Shown here piece by piece: positions 36,469 to 48,522 of a stretch of 64,000 bases of DNA; within the stretch, counting starts at the first letter, position 1; every line of letters begins with the position of its first letter. A program made the translations under genes and the position numbers. Where the stretch lies: assembly GCA_023101725.1 (NCBI GenBank), contig JALJCO010013372.1, forward strand, positions 1 to 64,000, given 5' to 3'. The notes below the pieces were generated by a model. That model made no database searches. It saw only the letters and a program-made list of their open reading frames with translations, and was not told the origin of the DNA. Source of the DNA: Atherinomorus stipes. Taxonomy: Eukaryota; Chordata; Actinopteri; Atheriniformes; Atherinidae.

Positions 36469-37565
36469 TCATTTTACTGGTATTTGTCGCACCACTAGTG
36501 TAAACAAATATTTGTTTCCTTTTACAAATTCAGTAAAGAGCGACGCGTGCAGTAGATTTATGCGGCGATCAGCTGTGACTCCCTCAGGCCACCGTTGGAA
36601 AGCAGCCTGCAAAACGGGACCTCAGCATAATTATGACAGAAACATCAACAGATGCAGTCGTTCTCACAAACCCACTGCACAAATATTAATTACAAGATTC
36701 ATTCAGAAGTTTCCATCAACAAGCGCCGCTGCTGGAACCAAAGCTGCTTTCTGAGCGAAGAAGCAAACGCTGGATCGCATCTGCAGGAATGAGATTACAT
36801 GTGACACATGTTCAAAAACCAAAAAGGAGCAAACAGAAAGAGGTCAGTCCCGGCCCTTCGGAGCATTTTTCCATGGGGGACAGTGATGGATTCACGTCGA
36901 AGGTCCTCTCAGAAAGTGGGACACAAGGCCAGCAGCAGCCTTCCAGAGTCTAAGCCTGTAATAGCAAGAAGAAAGAGGGTGGTGTGGAGGGAGGGGGGCT
37001 GGTGGAATGGCGCTTTTATAGTTGATCTTAAAGCAGTGAGGGATGGTGGCTGCTAGTCACGCAGAAAGTGCTGGTCACGCTGCTCTGGCTCTTTTGATTG
37101 AAACATAAACACCTTGAGAGATGAGAGCGCAGTCAGGAGCGAGGCAGAGAAAGTAGCGAGTATGTGGTAAAAGTGTTGAAGGAGGGAGCGTGGGAGGAGG
37201 TTTCATACTCAGCCCGTGCCCTGAAGCCGCTCCGTATCCGTCCCCTCCTCTCGCAGACTTGCAGGGATTAAAACTGAGCGTGCATTGTAGTCTTTTGGAA
37301 TCCGTCAGAGGCCTTAGTCATGACGAGGTCACTCGCTGCCATCAGCTATTCCTGCTATTCTCAGCGCTGGACACACATGCTGTAATGATATGTCAGAAAT
37401 AATTTGGTCCAGAGCGTGCAGGCCAATTCTCCGGTGTCAGGAAGGACAGGAGGACGAAAAAACGGCAGTTTTAGAGAAGTTCTGCTTCCTATGCAGTGAT
37501 GTATAGAAACGAAGTAGAAATACTTTGATTTTGGTAGTTTCACAAATTTGGTAGTTGCTCGGTAG
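36469..37565. other. Intron 6 sequence, nothing recognised
   Basis: No kainate receptor exon, element or array found. ORFs at 36452-36754 and 36808-37056 lack recognisable motifs. Confidence 0.4.
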
Positions 37566-37959
37566 TAGGGATGTATATCGTTATGATTTTATCGATACCG
37601 ATACCAATATCGATACTCCTTATCGATACCGGTATTTATCGATTCTCTTATTGATACTACATAATTTAGAGTAAATAATAAAGACATTACAAGATGTTAA
37701 AAGATCCAGTGGTGGAGAACATTTGTTTCGATGATGTTGAAGAAGCCTGGACATAAAGGCGGGTGAAGGATCACTGGGAGAATAAGGGCATTGTGTCTGT
37801 CTTATTCCATCACTGTGATTATTTGACTGTGTAATGATTAGGTAGATGTACAAAAAGTATCAATAAGAGTATCGTTTGTCCAGAATCTTGACTGTACCCT
37901 GGTATTGTTAAGATTAGGAACCAGTACCAAACGATACCGGAACTCGGTATACATCCTTA
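37566..37959. mobile_element. MITE with TAGGGATGTA-type ends
   Basis: The left TAGGGATGTATATCG and right GGTATACATCCTTA are inverted. TATCGATACCG-type words follow inside both ends. Its right end touches the 51-bp array. No coding sequence. Confidence 0.8.
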
Positions 37960-39962
37960 TCTGGCTTTTAGGTCTGAGTCCATCACTACAGCCAGATTTC
38001 TGGTCAGGTTGGTGGTTTTTAGGTCTGAGTCCATAACTACAGCCAGATTTCTGGTCTGGTTGGTGGTTTTTAGGTCTGAGTCCATCACTACAGCCAGATT
38101 TCTGGTCTGGTTGGTGGTTTTTAGGTCTGAGTCCATCACTACAGACAGATTTCTGGTCTGGTTGGTGGTTTTTAGGTCTGAGTCCATCACTACAGCCAGA
38201 TTTCTGGTCTGGTTGGTGGTTTTTAGGTCTGAGTCCATCACTACAGCCAGATTTCTGGTCTGGTTGGTGGTTTTTAGGTCTGAGTCCATCACTACAGCCA
38301 GATTTCTGGTCTGGTTGGTGGTTTTTAGGTCTGAGTCCATCACTACACCCAGATTTCTGGTCTGGTTGGTGGTTTTTAGGTCTGAGTCCATCACTACACC
38401 CAGATTTCTGGTCTGGTTGGTGGTTTTTAGGTCTGAGTCCATCACTACACCCAGATTTCTGGTCTGGTTGGTGGTTTTTAGGTCTGAGTCCATCACTACA
38501 GCCAGATTTCTGGTCTGGTTGGTGGTTTTTAGGTCTGAGTCCATCACTACAGCCAGATTTCTGGTCTGGTTGGTGGTTTTTAGGTCTGAGTCCATCACTA
38601 CACCCAGATTTCTGGTCTGGTTTGTAGTTTTTAGGTCTGAGTCCATCACTACAGCCAGATTTCTGGTCTGGTTGGTGGTTTTAGGTCTGAGTCCATCACT
38701 ACAGCCAGATTTCTGGTCTGGTTGGTGGTTTTTAGGTCTGAGTCCATCACTACAGCCAGATTTCTGGTCTGGTTGGTGGTTTTTAGGTCTGAGTCCATCA
38801 CTACAGCCAGATTTCTGGTCTGGTTGGTGGTTTTTAGGTCTGAGTCCATCACTACAGCCAGATTTCTGGTCTGGTTGGTGGTTTTTAGGTCTGAGTCCAT
38901 CACTACAGCCAGATTTCTGGTCTGGTTGGTGGTTTTTAGGTCTGAGTCCATCACTACAGCCAGATTTCTGGTCTGGTTGGTGGTTTTTAGGTCTGAGTCC
39001 ATCACTACAGCCAGATTTCTGGTCTGGTTGGTGGTTTTTAGGTCTGAGTCCATCACTACAGCCAGATTTCTGGTCAGGTTGGTGGTTTTTAGGTCTGAGT
39101 CCATCACTACAGCCAGATTTCTGGTCTGGTTGGTGGTTTTTAGGTCTGAGTCCATCACTACACCCAGATTTCTGGTCTGGTTGGTGGTTTTAGGTCTGAG
39201 TCCATAACTACAGCCAGATTTCTGGTCTGGTTGGTGGTTTTTAGGTCTGAGTCCATCACTACAGACAGATTTCTGGTCTGGTTGGTGGTTTTTAGGTCTG
39301 AGTCCATCACTACAGCCAGATTTCTGGTCTGGTTGGTGGTTTTTAGGTCTGAGTCCATCACTACAGACAGATTTCATGTCCGGTTGGTGGTTTTTAGGTC
39401 TGAGTCCATCACTACAGTCAGATTTCTTGTCCGGTTGGTGGTTTTCAGGTCCGAGTCCATCACTACAGACAGATTTCTGGTCTGGTTGGTGGTTTTTAGG
39501 TCTGAGTCCATCACTACAGCCAGATTTCATGTCCGGTTGGTGGTTTTTAGGTCTGAGTCCATCACTACAGCCAGATTTCTTGTCCGGTTGGTGGTTTTTA
39601 GGTCCGAGTCCATAACTACAGCCAGATTTCTGGTCTGGTTGGTGGTTTTTAGGTCCGAGTCCATCACTACATCCAGATTTCTGGTCCGGTTGGTGGTTTT
39701 TAGGTCTGAGTCCATCACTACAGCCAGATTTCTGGTCCGGTTGGTGGTTTTTAGGTCTGAGTCCATCACTACACCCAGATTTCTGGTCTGGTTGGTGGTT
39801 TTTAGGTCTGAGTCCATCACTACAGCCAGATTTCATGTCCGGTTGGTGGTTTTTAGGTCTGAGTCCATCACTTCACCCAGATTTCTGGCCTGGTTGGTGG
39901 TTTTTAGGTCTGAGTCCATCACTACAGCCAGATTTCTGGTCTGGTTGGTGGTTTTTAGGTGT
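37960..39962. repeat. 51-bp minisatellite derived from a LINE reverse transcriptase
   Basis: About 39 units of GGTTGGTGGTTTTTAGGTCT, GAGTCCATCACTACAGCC and AGATTTCTGGTCT. On the minus strand each unit encodes 17 residues, TRNLAVVMDSDLKTTNQ. The piece RNLAVVMDSDL is the RNLGVVFDSDL-type motif of L2-like reverse transcriptases, and the adjacent LINE relic reads into the array in the same frame. One 50-bp unit near 38680 and one near 39190 shift frame. The 395-codon ORFs are repeat artefacts. Confidence 0.95.
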
Positions 39963-40325
39963 ATGGACTGATGTTCTGTGGCGACCTGCAGTCATCTTCT
40001 TTTGGCTCCAAAAACAAACACCTCAGTTTTTTTTTTTGTTCAGCTGAAGAAAGCTGAGGCACATCCAGTCTTTAATCTTCTCAATACATTTACCAAGAGC
40101 CTGTATGGGGCCCCGGTCTCCTGGTGACACCTTAATACTGCATATAGTTGTGTGTCATCTGCGTGGCTATGGTAACTGATATCATTATCGTCTTTATAAT
40201 CTGGGCCAGGGGGAGCATGTAGATGTTGAACAGAAAATGCCCCAGTATAGAGCCCTGGGGAACTCCACAGGTTACTCTTGTCTGCTCAGATGTAAAGTTA
40301 CCTACTGACACAAAGGACTGTTCTC
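39963..40325 (-). pseudogene. L2-like LINE reverse transcriptase fragment
   Basis: The minus strand reads QSFVSVGNFTSEQTRVTC then GVPQGSILG (40240-40266) then HFLFNIYMLPLAQIIK. Next comes the catalytic box as HADDTQLY (40142-40165), where active elements have YADD or FADD. It continues CIEKIKDW-like and TEVFVFGAK and enters the 51-bp array at RNLAVVMDSDL. The fragment is 5'-truncated near 40325, and the 3' part beyond the array is missing. Confidence 0.88.
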
Positions 40326-41605
40326 AGAGTGTGTTTTGAAGCAATTTAGTACAGAAATGATGAGCAGCAGGAGCGGCAGCCAGAGAGGCTGCCATCTCTG
40401 GAAGTGGACCAGTCTTTGTTTAAAACACACCGAACAGCACCAGTGTGAATGCCGGCTGAGAAACACGTCAACTCCAGAAACTCATCAGACTTGGAAAGTT
40501 GAAGCATCCAAACATCCCTCAGGACAGCGAGGGAAACATTCCCATTTGTCTTCCTTTGTCTGAACGGATGAAATTCAAGGAAGTTATCAGCGCCTCCAAA
40601 GACATTATGAAGACGAATGACTGTACGCGTTCCCTTTCTTCATGCAGCAATGTCACATAAAGATTTTAAATAATTAGCTGATTTACTACGATGTCTTCCT
40701 TTAGGATGCAACAGAAAACATTAAGGTTGATTCTAACAGCATCGCTACCATGTTTGCCTGCATTCCTGTTTACTTTCCTCTGTTTATAACGATGCCCCGT
40801 AATAAATGCAGGCAAGGAAAGACAAATTCCCATCTCTCCCACATCAGTAGCAGGGTCATTAAAGAAATGACAGTGACTGTGTGAGAGAGAGAGAGAGAAG
40901 AGCATGTCACTTATTCCCTCCATTAGCTTCATTAGTGCAGGAGGATGAGGCAGATTAAGACAGCAGCGGCTTGGATGATGATGCGATTTGGCAGGGTTAT
41001 CTGTTATTTCAGGCGTGCCATTTTGGCGCCTCTGTTTGTGCTGGGTTATAATGTGTTGTGATGCCCGGGCCCCCAGGGGCCACGCTGCTGCTGCTACCAG
41101 CCTGACTGATTAAAACACGCCTCCACCGACCAGCCTCGGCCCGGACGCCCTCACGCTCCTCTCATTTCCATCCACTGCTCGTCCACCGGCATGAGTCAGC
41201 AGGGTGTCGGGGGACGGTCTGCACCGCAACACCAGGTCGCGCTGGGACAGAAACCGACTCAGAGGCTGAAGAACAGCTTTTATTTTTAAAGGACACTTTA
41301 TCTGTCAGACTGCATCTAGAGTGAAGCCAGTGTTCAGGTTTGGATACAAATGTGTTGTTTTTCTTCCTGGAGGTCTCTACAGTCATGACAACACAGCTGT
41401 AGTTAAAGCTCCGGTTGGCAATGTTGGAAAAACCGTTTGAGCAAGCGACAGTTTAAGAAAGCACACCACTCGAAACCGCGCCTTCAGAGCGCGGGGACAT
41501 GTGCGCCGATGTTTTACGAGCAGGTTAACAATAACAGCCGAGTGGATAGCTCGTTAGCTTGATAGCAAACACCTTTTCTTACAGTTTGTCTCAGCTGCTA
41601 AAACA
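40326..41605. other. Intron 6 sequence, nothing recognised
   Basis: 40800-41150 is moderately GC-rich, non-repetitive and free of obvious decay, so it is a candidate for conserved non-coding DNA, though this cannot be judged without alignment. A short (GA)n lies at 40882-40900. No exon found. Confidence 0.35.
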
Positions 41606-43060
41606 CTAAGGACCTGATTTACAAAGACTCCAAATTGCGAGTCTAATGTCTTGCCTCGCAAAAAAAATAGCGTGCGCTGTCATTTTAGCGTTTGCGGGTG
41701 ATCTACAAAGATTAAACGCGCAATCTGTAACAGGCGCAAACAGCAGGATTTAAATGAGGATTTAGCGTGCGCTCTCCCTGCACCACGGAAAGTTCAGAAG
41801 AGCATGTGGTAAACGCAAAATGAAATTCATCCTGATAGAGAGATGTTAGTTTCAGAGATATAATGAGGCAAATAAAAAACAGAATATAAGATAAATATGA
41901 AGAGTTCATTTGCAAAAACAGACAAACGCCATTTAGAAAAAACGGAGTTAACTGCTTTTGCACATAAACTCTTCATTTACTTTTTGAATATTTTCAGCAA
42001 ATCAAGCTCACATGAAGTGGAGTTTTAATGATGTAAAATGGAGATAGGACGTTTGTACCCGACAGCAACAAAAGCAGTTAACTCCGTTTGTCCACAGTGA
42101 TGTTTGTCTGTTTTTGCAAATGAACTCTTCATATAATAACTATAAATAAAAACGATGCAGCAGGTTTCTCTGTGGGTCGTAAGAAGAGGCCAGTTTAAGG
42201 ACATGGATGAGGACATGGATAAGGACATGGATAAGGACACGCTGTTGAAGATGATCTGATATTACGCACAGACTGCGCGCTCTTTGGCACAATGCCAGCC
42301 GCGGGACCTGCGTAATTGCCCCCCACCCCACGCAAAAATAAAGTAGTATCAATAGTTTGTGCGTTACTGGTTAATTTCACTGAGTTTTTTGTGGGGTGGG
42401 GGCCAACTTCACGCAGGACAGCAACCTCAGAACAGCATCAGTCGCTGCGGCGTGGAGGAGCAGGAGATGATTTTAATTTAAAAATATGGCATTGGCAAAA
42501 AGTAAAAGAAAATAAAAATACATAAATAATGTCAGCTTTAACTACCATGATGCTGCAGCTGCAGATGTTCTGGTTCATGTCTAATAAGCTGTGTTTAACA
42601 GTGATGTTGATTGTTATTTAATTAAATAATGAAAACTTGACGTGTCGCCTGAACACATCATGAAAAATGATTCTGACCCGATGTCTGCAGTCCTGTCTGC
42701 AGCATCTTTCAGCCATCAGTGCGTAAAGCTGCCAGTGATACCTGCTTTTCAGACGTGCTAAATTACACGCAATTTTTTGCCCCCGCTTTCCTTTGAACGG
42801 TTGATAGATCACATTGCGCGTGTTAAACTGAGGTTTTGCATCGTCTCCTCCCAATATTTTGCGCCTTCTGGCAGAAACGCCCAGTTTGCATATTCATCTG
42901 CAGCAGATGCGCAAAATGGACAGCGGCGCTATTTTGCCCCTTAATAGGCGCAAACCTCCTTTTGCCCTGCTTTGTAAATCAGCTCTGGTGGATTATTGCG
43001 TGCGTAATGAAGATAGCGCCTGTTTTAACACGCGCAAACCTTTCGTAAATCGGGCCCTAA
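41606..43060. mobile_element. Large MITE with GATTTAC termini and an internal hairpin
   Basis: The left end CTAAGGACCTGATTTACAAA and right end TTTCGTAAATCGGGCCCTA are inverted. Many GCGCAAA/TTTGCGC words occur inside. Internal arms 41897-41961 and about 42065-42132 (AGAGTTCATTTGCAAAAACA; ACGGAGTTAACTGCTTTTG) form a hairpin. No transposase. ORFs are short and unrecognised. Confidence 0.75.
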
Positions 43061-44544
43061 ATCTCATTCTCAAAGCCAATTTTTCAGAAGCCTAAACCGA
43101 CGTATCAAATCAGTCCCGTTGTGATCAAAACCTAAAGCACGTTTCACATCACTGGACTCTGCTTGCAAACACATTTGCATTGTGATGCACTTGCTGTGCA
43201 AAATGGTGAACACGTGCTGCACACTTTGATCACAACTAAGACACAGATGTAACAGGTAAACACAGCGGCTCAAAATTGATTTCACCTTTAGCTGATGATG
43301 AGGGAACCAGTATAAACCAGTTGAGGAAGCTGTGGGAGGTCAAGATTTTGCAACGGATAGAGGAAATCAGAGAGGAAGAGTACGAATAAGTCATTACAGC
43401 AGACGGACTCCACAAGCTCGCAAACCATCTTCATAATCTGTTATCAAAATCTCCTCCACGTATGAATGTAACTGGTCTGAAACATGTTAGATTCATGTCT
43501 GAATCTGAGTGGGTTTGGAGGCAGTATGGAGGAATACTGACAAGTTTTTGTGGTGTTTTATGGACATTTTGGCTCGAACCCGGTGAACTCCATTATATGA
43601 AAGTTGGGGGGAAACGAGAAGCCTTCCTGATCACCGGCTGCATTTGAGATATTAAAAAAGTGCTCCAGAGTCTTTCTCACCATGAGGATGAGGAGAAGAT
43701 GAAGGACCATCATTCTTCATGTCCGGTGAGCCAATACTTTTGGAAATATCGTGTACGTATGTATGTACGTGTAGGTTTTGGCAGAAAAACCTTGCTAGTT
43801 CTGTTTCTACTCCAGTGATTTAGTTCATAATAACTTTAAGGAACGAAGGCTGGATCGTCTTTCTGGGGGGAGCTGGCGGGTTATCTGGTGATCCAGCAGA
43901 TAGATAATATAGATATCGCTCCTTCAGAGTCAGTATTAGTGGAAGCCTTTATACGCCGTCGGGCTGCAAAGCAAACATGAAGCAGCTGAGAAGTGAAAGA
44001 GCAGAGCGGCCGACAGCAGCAGAGCCCACCGCCTCCGGGCTCTTGTTTATTTCTGCAACTCCGCCTCAGGCAAAGTTTCCAGATGGGTTTTTCACTTGAT
44101 TGAAATCAGATACTTTTCTTTTTAAAATCTCTTTTATGGCGACGGCTTTTGCTTTCAGCAGTGTTTCTGTGACCACAGCTTTCTCATCACACAAAGCAGA
44201 GCTGAATTAAAAACAATTTTGTGTCGGCGTGGGTGAAATGGCGAGTTAAAGAACGAGTAGCAGCTAACAGTGGAAAATAAAGAGAGAGAATGACAGAGCC
44301 TTACCATTTATGGCACGGAGCTGCGTCCCAGTAATGGGCCTCAATAGGAGAGTAAATTGACTGTGTAAAAGGAAATCATTACGATGGCTGACTTTCCTTT
44401 GTAATGACAATATGTGTCTCTCTGCATCCCATCAGTGTACATGCCCTTAGAACGATGCCGGGAAATGAGTCCTGAAGATGACTGCTGGCCTGCGATGAGA
44501 GATGGAGATGACAGCCGGATGATTGCTACCAGCGCTTTACACGC
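43061..44544. other. Intron 6 sequence containing a TTAA-element fragment
   Basis: 43495-43740 matches the right third of the TTAA-flanked element (AGTATGGAGGAATA, GAACTCCATTATATGAAAGT, GCCTTCCTGATC). The rest (43061-43490, 43745-44544) shows no exon. 44050-44500 is non-repetitive and could be conserved non-coding DNA; this is only a suggestion. Confidence 0.45.
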
Positions 44545-44546
44545 AC

Positions 44547-45263
44547 ACGAAGGCTGAAGACGAGCAGTGGACCAAGATGCTGGACGGGAGTCAGGACACG
44601 AAGGCTGAAGACGAGCAGTGGACCACGATGCTGGACGGGAGTCAGGACACGAAGGCTGAAGACGAGCAGTGGACCAAGATGCTGGACGGGAATCAGGACA
44701 CGAAGGCTGAAGACGAGCAGTGGACCACGATGCTGGACGGGAGTCAGGACACGAAGGCTGAAGACGAGCAGTGGACCAAGATGCTGGACGGGAGTCAGGA
44801 CACGAAGGCTGAAGACGAGCAGTGGACCAAGATGCTGGACGGGAGTCAGGACACGAAGGCTGAAGACGAGCAGTGGACCAAGATGCTGGACGGGAGTCAG
44901 GACACGAAGGCTGAAGACGAGCAGTGGACCAAGATGCTGGACGGGAGTCAGGACACGAAGGCTGAAGACGAGCAGTGGACCAAGATGCTGGACGGGAGTC
45001 AGGACACGAAGGCTGAAGACGAGCAGTGGACCAAGATGCTGGACGGGAGTCAGGACACGAAGGCTGAAGACGAGCAGCGGACCAAGATGCTGGACGGGAG
45101 TCAGGACACGAAGGCTGAAGACGAGCAGTGGACCAAGATGCTGGACGGGAGTCAGGACACGAAGGCTGAAGACGAGCAGTGGACCAAGATGCTGGACGGG
45201 AGTCAGGACACGAAGGCTGAAGACGAGCAGTGGACCAAGATGCTGGACGGGAGTCAGGACACG
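44547..45263. repeat. 51-bp minisatellite, 14 units, with open frames on both strands
   Basis: The unit is ACACGAAGGCTGAAGACGAG, CAGTGGACCAAGATGCTGGA and CGGGAGTCAGG. All units are exactly 51 bp, giving a 17-residue repeat (DTKAEDEQWTKMLDGSQ) in a 254-codon ORF, and a 268-codon ORF antisense. Units differ at only a few bases (for example ACCAAG/ACCACG and GGGAGT/GGGAAT). I recognise no protein family. The ORFs are explained by a period divisible by three. Confidence 0.95.
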
Positions 45264-45334
45264 AACGGAGAGAGCTTTCGGGTTTAAGGTTCCCGGGAAA
45301 ACGGATTTCTGGTGAAGCAGCGGAAACATCAACA

Positions 45335-45515
45335 GCTGGAAATGTTAATATACACCCACAGAATGATGCTCCTTCATCTTCTCCTCATCCTCATGCTGAG
45401 CAAGACTCTGGAGCACTTTTTCATATCTCATATCTCATATAATGGAGTTTACCGGCGGCTGAACCAAAAAGGTCCTTAAAGTCCACAAAAACTTGTCAGT
45501 ATTCCTCCATACGCA
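45335..45515 (-). mobile_element. TTAA-element fragment, inverted
   Basis: Reverse-complement match to the right end of the element at 35335-36468 (ACCCACAGAATGATG, TATAATGGAGTTTACCGG, AGTATTCCTCCATAC). It is cut at 45516 by insertion of the MITE that follows. Confidence 0.85.
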
Positions 45516-46107
45516 CTCAGAAACAGGAACATTTCTGTACCTGTACGTACATTTATTACAAATGTTCTCCCAAAAGTACAATATTGGTCTTTATGAGGCC
45601 AGAAGTACCTATATACTATGAAAAAGGCTCCAAAGTAATATAAAGTACACATTTGTACCATTCCAACCCTAAGGGTACCTGCAGCATTGAAACATGTGCG
45701 TATGTTTGTACAATAACTATAAATAGCAGTACTTCTAAACAGTAGTATAATTATAGTTATTATATTATGATTTTCATAATAATCATAGTAATAATTATAT
45801 GTATAATTATATATGTGTTTGGCCTAATATTTCTATAATAATTATTCATTTATTATTAGCATCTTTGATTGTTGTCATAATCTCTATTTTATTGACTTTT
45901 ATTCATCATCTTTAATTGGTTTAATTGTACTTTATTAACTCATACAGCTTGATAAGGTACAAAAATGGACCATGAAGGTACAGAAATGTCTTTCAGAAAG
46001 GAACCCCCCAGCAACAAGCTTTGAAAAAAAAAAAAAAAAAGGAAAAAAAAAAAAAGAAAAAAAAAAAAGACCCTTTTAGGTACAAACTGGTACCTCTGTT
46101 TCTGAGT
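45516..46107. mobile_element. MITE (CACTCAGAAAC / GTTTCTGAGTGTG), most complete copy
   Basis: Begins CACTCAGAAACAGGAACATT and ends CTCTGTTTCTGAGTGTGT. It contains the block shared with 2175-2344 and 60321-60604, then AT-rich DNA and A-runs at 46024-46070. A partial second copy follows at about 46108-46208 and also ends TTTTTGAGTGTGTG. Confidence 0.8.
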
Positions 46108-46394
46108 GTGTAGGGTTGAAATGGTACACATGTGTACTTTATATTACTTTGGACCCTTTTTCATAGTATATAGGTACACTCTCGTACCTCTATTTTTGAG
46201 TGTGTGTGGAGATTCATCAGACCAGCAACGTTTCTGAATCCTCCATCATCTCCAACCAGTCTGTCCGTCCTCGTCTGACCTCTGACATCAACCGGACATT
46301 CTGGTCCAGACAACTGCTGCTCCCTGGATAACCATCTCTGGAAACTCGTGACGGTTGTGGTGGAAATCCCAGTAAAAACTTAGACCAACAACAA

Positions 46395-48522
46395 TTAAAG
46401 GAATAGTCCACCCACAGAATTCTGTAACTTTAGAAAGTAAGTACTACATCTTACTTTCACAAAGTACACATATGCGTGTTCACGAAACTACGGAAGCCTC
46501 GGCGTTCAGAGCCTACTCTGCCGATAAAACAAGAGTAGAAGAAGAAATTCTCTGTTTACATTGTGCTAAGAGCGACAGAGCTGCAGACAAACACAAGAGG
46601 GTCCAAGAGGGGTTGATGTTGATTTAAAACAAAGAAAGAAAGAAAAAGAGAACGCGTGATCTCGTCTGCCGCGGCTTCTGTAGTTTCATGAACGTGCATC
46701 GGCGTGTTTGCAGGAGATGCGACGTAGTACTGATGTAGAACTGATGTAGTACTGATGTAGTACTGTTATAGTACTGATGTCGTACTGATGTAGTACTGAT
46801 GTAGTACTGATGTAGTACTGTTATAGTACTGATGTCGTACTGATGTAGAACTGATGTAGTACTGATATAGTACTGATGTAGTACTGATGTAGTGCTGATG
46901 TAGTACTGATGTAGTACTGATGTAGTACTGATGTAGTGCTGATATAGTACTGATGTAGTTCTGATGTAGTACTGATGTAGTGCTGATGTAGTGCTGATGT
47001 AGTACTGATGTAGTACTGATGTAGTGCTGATGTAGTACTGATGTAGTGCTGATGTAGTACTGATGTAGTACTGATGTAGTACTGTTATAGTACTGATGTC
47101 GTACTGATGTAGTACTGATGTAGTACTGATGTAGTACTGATGTAGTGCTGATGTAGTACTGATGTAGTGCTGATATAGTACTGATGTAGTACTGATGTAG
47201 TGCTGATGTAGTACTGATGTAGTGCTGATGTAGTACTGATGTAGTACTGATGTAGTGCTGATGTAGTGCTGATGTAGTACTGATGTAGTTCTGATGTAGT
47301 GCTGATGTAGTGCTGATGTAGTGCTGATGTAGTACTGATGTAGTACTGATGTAGTACTGATGTAGTACTGATATAGTGCTGATGTAGTACTGATGTAGTG
47401 CTGATATAGTACTGATGTAGTACTGATGTAGTACTGATGTAGTACTGATGTAGTACCGATGTAGTACTGATGTAGTGCTGATGTAGTGCTGATGTAGTAC
47501 TGATGTAGTACTGATGTAGTGCTGATATAGTACTGATGTAGTACTGATGTAGTACTGATGTAGTGCTGATGTAGTACTGATGTAGTGCTGATGTAGTGCT
47601 GATGTAGTACTGATGTAGTACTGATGTAGTGCTGATGTAGTGCTGATGTAGTACTGATGTAGTACCGATGTAGTACTGATGTAGTGCTGATGTAGTGCTG
47701 ATGTAGTACTGATGTAGTACTGATGTAGTGCTGATGTAGTACTGATGTAGTACTGATGTAGTGCTGATGTAGTGCTGATGTAGTACTGATGTAGTACCGA
47801 TGTAGTACTGATGTAGTGCTGATGTAGTGCTGATGTAGTACTGATGTAGTACTGATGTAGTGCTGATGTAGTGCTGATGTAGTACTGATGTAGTACTGAT
47901 GTAGTGCTGATGTAGTACTGATGTAGTACTGATGTAGTGCTGATGTAGTGCTGATGTAGTACTGATGTAGTGCTGATGTAGTACTGATGTAGTACTGATG
48001 TAGTACTGATGTAGTGCTGATGTAGTACTGATGTAGTACTGATGTAGTGCTGATGTAGTGCTGATGTAGTACTGATGTAGTACTGATGTAGTACTGATGT
48101 AGTGCTGATGTAGTGCTGATGTAGTACTGATGTAGTGCTGATGTAGTACTGATGTAGTACTGATGTAGTGCTGATGTAGTACTGATGTAGTACTGATGTA
48201 GTACTGATGTAGTACTGTTCAGTCTATAAAAATCTACTAAATGACGTCGTTTCCAGTAAATTCTGGACGCTACCCACTCAGGACACTTGGATTACATTGG
48301 ACGAGCAGTATGGAGGAATATTGACACGTTTTTGTGGACTTTTATGGACCTTTTTGGCTCGGACCCCGGTGAACTCCTTTATATGAAAGTTGGGGGAAAC
48401 GAGAAGCCTTCCTGATCACCGGCTGCATTTGAGATATTAAAAAAGTGCTGCAGAGTCTTTCTCACCATGAGGGGAAGTGGAAGATAAAGTTACATCATTC
48501 TGTGGGTGGAATGCTCCTTTAA
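46395..48522. mobile_element. TTAA-flanked element, copy with giant internal 11-bp expansion
   Basis: Bounded by TTAA at 46395-46398 and 48519-48522. The left TTAAAGGAATAGTCCACCCA and right TGGGTGGAATGCTCCTTTAA are inverted. Flanking and interior sequences match the copy at 35335-36468, but the interior segment (46460-46720) lies in opposite orientation relative to the right flank. The three 11-bp motifs of the sibling are replaced by a 1.5-kb array. Confidence 0.88.
46725..48218. repeat. 11-bp minisatellite inside the TTAA element
   Basis: About 135 units of TACTGATGTAG, with an interspersed TGCTGATGTAG variant and rarer ATATAG, TTCTG and ACCGATG variants. Variant units recur in similar local orders, so block duplications have occurred. 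The array ends in TACTGTTCAGTCTATAAAAA, equivalent to the flank of the unexpanded copy. Confidence 0.97.

Noticed and set aside
37957..39971. 230- to 395-codon repeat ORFs on both strands
   Set aside because: They result from a 51-bp stop-free period; the units derive from a dead LINE fragment.
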